IMG/VR virus record: IMGVR_UViG_3300030103_000128
Coordinates: 1-22,795 of that record
Length of the DNA: 22,795 nucleotides
DNA from: a virus
Direction: 5' to 3' (one strand)
Shown: piece by piece, positions 13,343 through 20,700 of the stretch
How positions within the stretch are numbered: position 1 is the stretch's first letter
Layout of the letters: each line of letters begins with the position of its first letter
The notes under the pieces: model-generated
What the model was told of the DNA's origin: nothing
Database searches by the model: none
What the model saw: only the letters and a program-made list of their open reading frames with translations
Position numbers and translations under genes: made by a program

Positions 13343-13738
13343 TTATTTCTTTTTAGAAATCATTCCTTTTATACCAGGTGCCGCCCTAACCCCCAGACTG
13401 ACACTGCAGGCTAAATATAATAAATGAGTATAATACTCTGGTAAATTTTCCAAAATTTGAAACCCACGCTCTATGTGTGGTTGCATGAAAGGTAAGAAGG
13501 CACAAATTGCAGGAACCATTAAGGCTAATAAAACAAATTCGTCTTTCCAGCTGCCTTTCATCTGATCAACAGCACTTTGCTCCCATTTTATTTTGCCTGC
13601 GGCTATGTCTTCATTTCTTTTTTTCTCGGCTTCAATTTGAGCTATCTTAACTTCACCTTTTAATTTTTTTGTCTGAATAAATCCTTTAACGGAGTCTGTT
13701 ACGACTCCGAGTAAAGGTTTAGCGAGTAGTTGCCACAT
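13343..13738 (-). CDS. Holin (GTA-type 3TM-like)
   Basis: A 131-residue protein with ATG at 13738. Residues 1-20 are a hydrophobic amphipathic helix (MWQLLAKPLLGVVTDSVKGF). Residues ~22-60 are a charged helix (KKLKGEVKIAQIEAEKKRNED). GSWKDEFVLLALMVPAICAFLPFM (~62-85) holds a membrane span, and YYTHLLYLACSVSLGVRAAPGIKGMI (~102-126) a second. The W..EF.LL....P.I..F.P ... G...L..LP.YY ... S.G.R pattern matches the gene-transfer-agent 3TM holin family. It would permeabilise the inner membrane at lysis. No endolysin is present in the window. It follows the 42-residue membrane protein by three bases, with GGTGGAG as a likely ribosome-binding site inside that gene. Confidence 0.82.
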   Translation of the reverse strand: MWQLLAKPLLGVVTDSVKGFIQTKKLKGEVKIAQIEAEKKRNEDIAAGKIKWEQSAVDQMKGSWKDEFVLLALMVPAICAFLPFMQPHIERGFQILENLPEYYTHLLYLACSVSLGVRAAPGIKGMISKKK

Positions 13739-13741
13739 AGT

Positions 13742-13870
13742 TTAGGCTCCACCCATTTTCCAAAGAACAGCTAAAACGATTCCACATACGATACCAGCTT
13801 TAATCCAGTCTTTCATATTCCAATCGTTCCATTCCTTTAGCCATCCAATAACATCTTTTAATAGTTTCAT
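13742..13870 (-). CDS. Trp-rich single-span small membrane protein (42 aa)
   Basis: A 42-codon gene that short-ORF cutoffs would miss. ATG at 13870 has a strong AAGGAGG Shine-Dalgarno and the stop is three bases before the holin start. The N-terminal half (KLLKDVIGWLKEWNDWNMKDW) is an amphipathic helix with four Trp; residues ~23-38 (IKAGIVCGIVLAVLW) form one membrane span; it ends KMGGA. Tight spacing to the holin and its own good ribosome-binding site argue it is real. It might be a holin regulator (antiholin-like), a pinholin or a membrane-active lysis helper; the sequence does not distinguish these. Confidence 0.8.
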   Translation of the reverse strand: MKLLKDVIGWLKEWNDWNMKDWIKAGIVCGIVLAVLWKMGGA

Positions 13871-13893
13871 GTTATCCTCCTTAAAACTTTTGA

Positions 13894-14142
13894 TTATTTA
13901 TATTTGACGGTGTTCTTAACACCTTTGTGGCCTTGAGTGACAGTTTCAACATCACCGCCATCTTTGTACATCATGCCTCCGCCCATCATGCCTGGCACTT
14001 GTATTTCTTGAGGCATTCTGATTACTTCATCAACTTTGATGTCGCCACCTTTGTTATAACCCATTATCTTTTTAGCAACGTCAGGTCTTTTTGAGGCCAA
14101 CGCATTCATGCCTTTAGAAGGGTATTTTCCATTTTTTTTCAT
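13894..14142 (-). CDS. Small Gly/Met-rich protein with two GG-tag motifs (82 aa)
   Basis: I place the start at ATG 14142 because TAAGGAG, overlapping the stop of the upstream gene, lies six bases ahead; an upstream ATG at 14178 lacks such a site. The protein opens MKKNGKYPSKGMNALASKRPDVAKKIMGY, then NKGGDIKVDEVI, a Met/Gly-rich linker (MMGGGMMYKDGGDV) and a basic tail ending KNTVKYK. The K.MNALA.KRP.V..K.MG pattern is known from marine phage small proteins of unknown role. The two GG-D[IV] motifs recur in neighbouring proteins. Low complexity, no membrane span. Confidence 0.75.
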   Translation of the reverse strand: MKKNGKYPSKGMNALASKRPDVAKKIMGYNKGGDIKVDEVIRMPQEIQVPGMMGGGMMYKDGGDVETVTQGHKGVKNTVKYK

Positions 14143-14152
14143 CTTTGTCTCC

Positions 14153-14380
14153 TTAGTGTAAAGTTCTATCGGCATCACCGAAAGTCTGTCTCATAACTTC
14201 TAGTAAAAGACTTGTTGCTATCTCTTCACCTAGAGCTTGAGTATATAGTATTTTTGTGGCATTTAAAAATGCATTTGCAATAAAAATTGTGTCTTCATCA
14301 GACTCAGAATGCTCTTTAGTTATTTTATTAGCCTCCTGCAACACTTTTTGCGTTAATTTACTAATTTTAGCAGTGTCCAT
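14153..14380 (-). CDS. Small acidic helical protein (75 aa)
   Basis: The start is placed at ATG 14380, which shares bases with the upstream stop (TAATG); an ATG four codons earlier (14392) is an alternative. The sequence, MDTAKISKLTQKVLQEANKITK then EHSESDEDTIFIANAFLNATKILYTQ and LGEEIATSLLLEVMRQTFGD, is helical, acidic and soluble. It stands out from its Lys-rich neighbours by its acidic charge, which could let it pair with them. No family is recognised. Confidence 0.68.
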   Translation of the reverse strand: MDTAKISKLTQKVLQEANKITKEHSESDEDTIFIANAFLNATKILYTQALGEEIATSLLLEVMRQTFGDADRTLH

Positions 14381-14661
14381 TAACAATTCCATTTTCTTAA
14401 TGATTTGTTAATTCTTGAATTAGGATCTTTAGCTGTTTTAGCTGATGTTAATTTTTTCTTCATGCCTGACATTCTAGCACAAAAAGATTTTCTTCTATTA
14501 GCAGCTTTTGAGCCTGATTTTAATTTAGAAGGTTTAGTTGTTACCGCTGTTTTAAGTTTTGAACCAGGATTAGCTGCTCTATAAGAAGCTACACCTTTTT
14601 TATTTAATCCTCCTGATTTACTTTTACCTTCTTTACGTTGCCATGCCGCAGTTTTTGCCAT
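14380..14661 (-). CDS. Lys/Arg-rich small protein, AWQRKEGK...SFCARMSGMK type (93 aa)
   Basis: ATG at 14661 overlaps the previous stop (TAATG). Motif order is AWQRKEGKSKSGGLNKKG, SYRAANPGSKLK, RRKSFCARMSGMKKKL and a terminal NKSLRKWNC. This AW.RKEG....GGLN.KG ... R..SF.ARM.GM ... L..W.C pattern is a domain of unknown function found in marine phages and other aquatic viruses (DUF6321-like by my recollection). About 27 Lys/Arg against 2 acidic residues implies nucleic-acid binding. Two Cys are near the C-terminus, one terminal. No enzymatic motif. Confidence 0.82.
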   Translation of the reverse strand: MAKTAAWQRKEGKSKSGGLNKKGVASYRAANPGSKLKTAVTTKPSKLKSGSKAANRRKSFCARMSGMKKKLTSAKTAKDPNSRINKSLRKWNC

Positions 14662-14930
14662 TATGCTACCTTTTTACTTTTTTTCTTTGCAAAGGTCGCA
14701 ACGTTAGTTGGTTTTCCACCTGGATTACCTGCTGCTCTTTTTCTTCTGACTGCTGATTTTCTTTGACTGTCTGTCATTTTTGCGGCTTTTGATGCGGGGA
14801 CACATTTAGGGTAGCCACTTCTTTTCTCACCTTTGCTTCTACCACAAGGTTTGAATCCACCACCTTTTTTAGGTGCTCCTATGTCGACCCATTTGTCTTT
14901 TACCCATTTACGAAGACCGTTTTTTGCCAT
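14661..14930 (-). CDS. Lys/Arg-rich small protein, KWVDIG...PCGR...YPKC type (89 aa)
   Basis: I use ATG 14930 (MAKNGLRKWVKDKW); a TTG four codons upstream (14942) is an alternative, and neither has a clear Shine-Dalgarno. Motifs are LRKWVKDKWVDIGAPKK, FKPCGRSKG, GYPKCVPASKA and SAVRRKRAAGNPGGKPT. The W...KW.DI...K.......CGR ... YPKC.P ... VRRKR pattern matches a virus-spread domain of unknown function (DUF5872-like by my recollection). The two Cys could bind metal with outside ligands. About 27 basic against 4 acidic residues. It overlaps the 45-residue gene upstream. Confidence 0.8.
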   Translation of the reverse strand: MAKNGLRKWVKDKWVDIGAPKKGGGFKPCGRSKGEKRSGYPKCVPASKAAKMTDSQRKSAVRRKRAAGNPGGKPTNVATFAKKKSKKVA

Positions 14931-15045
14931 TCTTTTTACCAATAACCGATTTTAAAGTTTTAGCTTGACCCGCATGTAATTTAGATGCTTTGTTAAGTCC
15001 TTTAATAACTTTTTTTACTTTGTTTTTATTTTTTGGTTTAAGCAT
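14908..15045 (-). CDS. Tiny polycationic protein with no acidic residues (45 aa)
   Basis: A 45-codon gene in the gap between two small basic genes; ATG at 15045 overlaps the upstream stop (ATGCTTAA) and its end overlaps the next gene. The protein (MLKPKNKNKVKKVIKGLNKA then SKLHAGQAKTLKSVIGKKNG) has 15 Lys and 1 Arg, and no Asp or Glu. The KGL.KASKLHAGQAKTL core is a pattern I associate with small marine phage proteins, supporting it as a real gene. A DNA-compacting or packaging role is inferred from charge and position. Confidence 0.72.
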   Translation of the reverse strand: MLKPKNKNKVKKVIKGLNKASKLHAGQAKTLKSVIGKKNGKKRSS

Positions 15046-15310
15046 AACTGGTTGACTTTCTTTTTCCTTCCATTACAGCTCCACACCCTCTGGCAACACC
15101 ACCATTATTCATATGTGATACTTTTTTTCTAGATTGCGATAGTTTATTTCCATCACCAATCATTCCACCGCTAGCTTTTTTATTTTTCTTGCCTCCTGGT
15201 GTAATCTTTCCACTACAAACCCCGCTTGCATACATATTAGCATACGCGCTAGGGTAGACATCGAATTTGGCCTTGGCTGCCGCTTTTCCTCTTGCACATA
15301 ATTTGCCCAT
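15038..15310 (-). CDS. Small basic Cys-containing protein with YPSAYAN and RGCG motifs (90 aa)
   Basis: ATG at 15310 behind GAGGAGAT inside the portal gene's end. The N-terminal part is MGKLCARGKAAAKAKFDVYP then SAYANMYASGVCSGKI; this CA.GK.AAK.KF.VYPSAYAN.YAS.VC.GK pattern occurs in small proteins of marine phages and some giant viruses. The C-terminal part has ASGGMIGDGNK and MNNGGVARGCGAVMEGKRKS, a GG/RGCG-type tail that recurs in uncultured marine phages. About 18 basic against 3 acidic residues. It follows the portal gene directly. Unknown function; a virion-associated or DNA-associated role is inferred. Confidence 0.8.
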   Translation of the reverse strand: MGKLCARGKAAAKAKFDVYPSAYANMYASGVCSGKITPGGKKNKKASGGMIGDGNKLSQSRKKVSHMNNGGVARGCGAVMEGKRKSTSYA

Positions 15311-15311
15311 T

Positions 15312-17762
15312 TTAATTATCTCCTCTTTTTTTAGTGTCTCTGTCTTTGTCTGCTTTGTCTAAAGCAACGTTTGCACGTAATTGTGCAATGTCTTCTTGAC
15401 TTTCTATCTTTTCTCTAGTTAATTTATCAGTTTGCATTAGTTTTTTCTCATCTAAAGCTTGTTTTTCGCCCATTGCTTGTGCTTTTAACTCTAAATCGTC
15501 CTTTCTAAGGTTAATTTCTTGTTGTTTTAAGTCCACAAGTGGATCAGAACTAGAAGTATCCATCATTTCTTGCTCTTCTGCAACCATTTGTTCTATAATT
15601 TCAGCTATTTTTACTGCAACACCACTTTCGGTACGTTGTGAAAGCTCTTGTTGTTGTTCTTGAGTCATTTGACCTCCTGTTTGTGCCATAATTTGCTCCA
15701 TTTCAGGTGCTATTTCTTGTTCTACAATCATTCTAGCCATAAAACTAACGTGTTCCGTAATATGTGCTTGTAAAATTGTCATTGTTGCAGGATTATTTTT
15801 GACTAATTCTGATGACATAAAGGCTCTGTGTGCTCTTATGTGAGCAGAATGATCTTGTTCAGGGAAAGGAATAGGTGGCATACCGTTTAAAGTTCCTGCA
15901 TTTTCAATTGCAGGATCTTGTGCCTGTGGTTCTTGAGGTGCTGGTAATAATTTTTCTATATTTTGTACACCTAAAGCAGAATACATTCTTGAATATGCTT
16001 CTCTTAAATCATGCATCTCAGGATTTGATTGAGCTAATTGTAATTGAGATTGAGCAAGAGTTACTCTTTGTGCCATAGAAAAGATGTTTGGATCTGAAAC
16101 AGGTATAACATCTACTCTTTCATCAAAGTCTGCTTTTTTAACTGATTGTTCTCCACCTGATACCATGTAAGGATAATTTTCAGGTAGATAATCAGCAAAA
16201 ACTTTTGCTAATAATTTAAATTCTGTTTTTTGTGCATAGTGCAATCTTTTATGAATAGCTGACATAACTTTCATGCCACGCTCTAAGATGGCCATAGTTG
16301 TTCCAACAGGCTGTTGCTGACTACCAGCATTCTCACCCATCATCATATCTGCTACACCAGCAAATCTTCTTCCTGCATCTACAACAAAACCTAATAATTG
16401 AAATAACGTTGCACTAGGTTCTTTGTAAGGTAATGGCATAAGTGACTCACGTAAATTACCCCCAGGTGCATCTACATCTCTCCATTCGCCAGGATTGATT
16501 GCTTCATCATCATCTCTAATTCTTAAACCTCTAGCTTTAAAACCAGCAGGTAAGTTAGATAAAGTTCCAGCATCTACCAATTGACGTAGAGCTGCAGTTG
16601 CGGTTCTTGATAAACCACCTAGCATGTGAATTAAACCAAAGCCATAGAATCCTAAGCCAGGTAAAAATTTAAAATGTGTAAAATACTCTTTCTTTTTACG
16701 TAGAGGATCACCTTGATTCCAGTTTCGATATATAGATAAAATTTGACCAGAGTCCTCATCAAGAGTTACAATATAAGGCAACATAATTCCTGTTTTTTTA
16801 TTGTCAGCGCCCATGTCCTCAAAACCTGGTAAATCTAAATCAACATGCATTTCCAAAACATTGTGCTCTTCTTCTGCGAAAGAAATTTGTTCTACTCCAG
16901 ATAGCTCATCTTGTTTTTCTTTTATGTCTGAAGGATTTGCCGTGCTTGGTGAAAGCTCTACATCTCTATAAAAACCAGAAACTTGATTCTTTCTTAAATC
17001 ATTGTGTTTCATTTTAACAACGTGAGTAATTCTACCACAAGATTCTAAGTCAGTGATAAAATATGGAACGACCAAATCTTCTGCTGGTACAAATTTAGAT
17101 ACCGCTCTTTCTAATGTACCGTCATAGTAAACTTTTTTGAATGCTGAACCTGCTAAAGGTAAATGAAATAATAACTGATCTAGCTCAGGATCAAATTCTT
17201 GCATTTGACAAGTAATTTGATAGTTCATAAATTGTTTAATTCTTTCAGCTTGTTGTTCTACCTCAAGACTAGGTGCTCCCATTATTTCTGTTCTAACGGG
17301 ACCTCCTGGAGGTAGTAATTCTTTGTATGCTTGTGCTTGAAACTGTGTGACTGCTTCTGCAAGCAGTGGATGTGTTACACCTGCAGCTCCTGCAAAAGGT
17401 TTTGATCTTTCTTCATATTTAAATCCAAGAAGATCTAATCCGTCTTTGTATGTCTTTTCCCAATCGGATCTAGAACTTTTATCGTCTTCAAAGTTTTTTT
17501 GTAAATCAGAAGATAATTTATCTAATAAATCATCTTCCATAAACTCTGCTATGTTCGCAAAATAGTCACCTTGAGATTGTTTTTTATTGGGATCAAAATC
17601 TAAAGTGACCCCTCCATCTTCTTCTTCAATAATTTCATAGCCTTTACTGGTGTTCTCAGGCTCTGTTAATTGTATTTCTTCTCCTACACCCTCTACTTCA
17701 AGTGCATTATTAGCATTGGGAGATATATCTATTGCTGTATTTTGTATTCGTTTTTCTACCAT
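15312..17762 (-). CDS. Portal protein (816 aa)
   Basis: ATG at 17762 with AGGAG upstream, overlapping the end of the 1368-residue gene. An acidic N-terminal tail (1-90) precedes the conserved region: YKDGLDLLGFKYEERSKPFAGA, GVTHPLLAEAVTQFQAQAYK, LLPPGGPVRTEIMG (~105-165), then PLAGSAFKKVYYD, VPAEDLVVPYFITDLESC, KFLPGLGFYGFGLIHMLGGL and GTLSNLPAGFKARGLRIRDDD (the stem and crown region). MVGENAGSQQQPVGTTMAILE-like residues follow at ~480. The last ~150 residues are Gln/Glu-rich coiled coil (QQEINLRKDDLELKAQA). This is the large portal type of marine podovirus-like phages. It forms the dodecameric DNA gate at one capsid vertex and docks the terminase and the neck proteins. Confidence 0.92.
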   Translation of the reverse strand: MVEKRIQNTAIDISPNANNALEVEGVGEEIQLTEPENTSKGYEIIEEEDGGVTLDFDPNKKQSQGDYFANIAEFMEDDLLDKLSSDLQKNFEDDKSSRSDWEKTYKDGLDLLGFKYEERSKPFAGAAGVTHPLLAEAVTQFQAQAYKELLPPGGPVRTEIMGAPSLEVEQQAERIKQFMNYQITCQMQEFDPELDQLLFHLPLAGSAFKKVYYDGTLERAVSKFVPAEDLVVPYFITDLESCGRITHVVKMKHNDLRKNQVSGFYRDVELSPSTANPSDIKEKQDELSGVEQISFAEEEHNVLEMHVDLDLPGFEDMGADNKKTGIMLPYIVTLDEDSGQILSIYRNWNQGDPLRKKKEYFTHFKFLPGLGFYGFGLIHMLGGLSRTATAALRQLVDAGTLSNLPAGFKARGLRIRDDDEAINPGEWRDVDAPGGNLRESLMPLPYKEPSATLFQLLGFVVDAGRRFAGVADMMMGENAGSQQQPVGTTMAILERGMKVMSAIHKRLHYAQKTEFKLLAKVFADYLPENYPYMVSGGEQSVKKADFDERVDVIPVSDPNIFSMAQRVTLAQSQLQLAQSNPEMHDLREAYSRMYSALGVQNIEKLLPAPQEPQAQDPAIENAGTLNGMPPIPFPEQDHSAHIRAHRAFMSSELVKNNPATMTILQAHITEHVSFMARMIVEQEIAPEMEQIMAQTGGQMTQEQQQELSQRTESGVAVKIAEIIEQMVAEEQEMMDTSSSDPLVDLKQQEINLRKDDLELKAQAMGEKQALDEKKLMQTDKLTREKIESQEDIAQLRANVALDKADKDRDTKKRGDN

Positions 17763-20700
17763 CTACTGGCTCCTATAGGCGACAGTAACTCATTAACAGA
17801 AACTATCGGTGTGTATAATATACTTTTTTTCACAAGACCTCCATCTTTTTTATACGCTTTATATGGGAACAACATGTCAGGTGTCAATTCAATCATAAAA
17901 GTATCTACTCCCTCTCCTGCCATACCAAATTTCACTTTTCCCACCTCTACTTTAGAACTTTTTGCATTTGCTATTTTATTTAAACTTTCTTCTACATTAC
18001 CTGTAAAGTGTGTGCCAGTATGGTCATTTAAGTTTGGCCCACCATATTGCATATCATAAGCAACCATTTTACCACTTCTGTTAGGATCATCGGGTGAAAG
18101 TTCTACTCCATTACCACCTCTGTAAGCTTTGACAGCTTTATTGGGTGCTACACCATAATGAGAAGGTGCATCTCTGTTTACTTGTAAAGCTCCATTTTCA
18201 TCAAAATAAAATCTTTTCTTAGCTGCATTGTAGACGTCATTTTTAATTATAGCGTCTACCCAATCCTTTTGATCTTTAAAAGGTATGTTAGGAAATAATT
18301 CTCTAGCATCTATATTATCAATAGAAGCATTTATTGTAGCTAATGCCTGATCTCTTTTTGTTGCGGCTTCTCCTAATTGTTTAAAACTTTCTTTAGTTAA
18401 ATCATCAATATCCATTTTAGATATTTTTTCAAATATTGCATCGCTTTCTATTAATTTATCTAATGATTTTTTTAACTGTGCATAAGTTGCAGGCATAGGT
18501 CTAAAAACATTTTCTAGTTTTTTATAAAGCTGTTCTATCTGTTGATTTCCATATGTAAATGGTCCTCGGTCTTGTACAAGAGTTCTTATGTCTTTTTTAA
18601 TATTAGATTTTAATGTAGCTGCTTTTTGCAGAAAGTCTGACTGTATCTCATCTGCTACATTTACAACAATATCTCTGTTGTTTAATTTTGCAATTCGATT
18701 ACTTCCCAATGACCAACCTATGACATATGGTTCTCCATCTAATTTATTTTCTTGCGCCATAAAATCGTCACTAGTTCTGACTTCACGCATTTCTCTATGA
18801 CCTTCATATCTTCTTATATCAGAAGGTAGAGAACCTATGTCTCCTCTAATGTCTTTAGAGTCTAGCCACAATACTCTTTCTGTTCTTGAACCACCAATAT
18901 AATCATCTTGTCTTCCAGAGTTACCGTATTTTAAATTACCTGCTTCATCACTGTAGGATACTGTTTGAATATAATTAGAAGGAGATGTATCTACTAATTC
19001 TTTTATTTCTGCAAAAGTTATTTTCTCATCATTTGTAAACTGTCCTGTCTCCCTGTTAAATCCACCTTTTTTATTTAAATAAGATCTTACGTAAGAGTCA
19101 TACAGTTCACCTTCTTTGATACCTTTAGATCTAAACCAATCGTGCCATTCTTTAGCTGACATATTAACAGTGTCATTTGGCACTGTAACTCCCTTGATTG
19201 TCAAATTACCTGTGTCGGTGTTTATTACAGAATTTAAATCTGAGTAAAATAATTTGTTATTCCCAGAACCAATAGCATTCTCTGGAACTATCGTAGAAAC
19301 AAGTGATGTTCCTGGTTTTGTTGTTTTGGATTTTTTTACTTTGACAGGTACTTCTATTTCTTTCACAGTAAATTGTTTACCTTCTAAGTCACCTAGCTTT
19401 AATGCTTTTTGTTGTGCATCATCTATACTTTTACTTTGATAAACTTTATTACCATTCTCATCAAATATATTATACCTCTTCTCTAAAATAGGTGCTTCAG
19501 GTGGAGGTAATTGTTTTACGGTTTCTGTTTTCTTTACAAGCTTTGGTGTGTCACCTAATAAAAAGTTTTTAGGTAGAGGTAATGCTTCTGCTTCAGGAAT
19601 TATAAAGTTACTAACTGCTGAAGCAGCTTTTGATAAAAATGATTGATCCTCTTGTTCTGTTTTCACTTCTCCTCCTTGGTCAAAGGATTTTAAATAACCC
19701 TTTTCATTTTTAATATCCGAAGGCTTTAATTTATTTTCTATGGCATAGTCTAAAATTTCTTGAAGTCTTGTTGCACCTATTTCCACTCTTTGATTTAAAG
19801 TAACTGATTTCGGGTCTTCAATACCATAAATTACTGTGTCTTTTTTACCACTTTTTTTTGTAATAGGAACTATAGTTCTAATTAGTCTGTCTTTATAAAT
19901 TCCATCTATTACTCCTGATACCTCCTGCATCAATTCATATTGATTATTAAATTTATTTAAATTTGGCTTATAGCCATAGTCTTCTAATATATCTAATAAT
20001 TTTTGATTTATAGGATTTTTTCTAGTTAGATCTTTGTTATTAATTTTTAAATCAGTAATTTGCGAAAATTCTTTTTTTAATCCCTCTTGATTTAATATAT
20101 CTCCTAAAATGTTTGCATAGGGATCTAATTTAACTTGTAAATAGTTATAAGCTTGAAGGTGAGGTTGTATAAATTCTGTTTCGGTTCCAGCACCTTTAAA
20201 TCTTCCTACATTTTGTAATCTACCACTTCCCTCTGTTCTAGTAACAAATAATGGGATATCATGTGTTTTGTCAAACTGTAGAATTTTATAATCAATTTTA
20301 TTATCTTTATTCAAAAGGTAAGGTCTGTATTTTTCATTTTTAGCCAACTCATTTAAAATGTCACGACCCGCCACATTTGCATTTGTTCTTTGTAATTCTA
20401 AATTAACATAAAGAGGAAAGTCTTCTAAATCTTGATCACTCATGTATTTATTAATAAAGTCTTCTGTGTTTAATTTTTCATTACCTTTTGTTTGTTTTAT
20501 ACTACGAAACTTATCGTACATATAATCTTGAAAAAGTTGAAAAGGAGATACTGTTTCAGCTTTGTATTTTCCCGCTCTTCTTAAATCGTTAATTTTTTTA
20601 AAAGTTTCAGGATCAATATTTTTAAAATATTTATTTAAGTCAGCTTTGTTTGAAAAAATTTCTGCTGCCTCTCTGTTAAAAATTTTTCTTGGATCATTAG

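Noticed and set aside
14143-14178. Twelve extra N-terminal residues for the 82-residue protein (ATG at 14178)
   Set aside because: The TAAGGAG site is positioned for the ATG at 14142; the upstream ATG lies within the preceding gene and has no comparable site.
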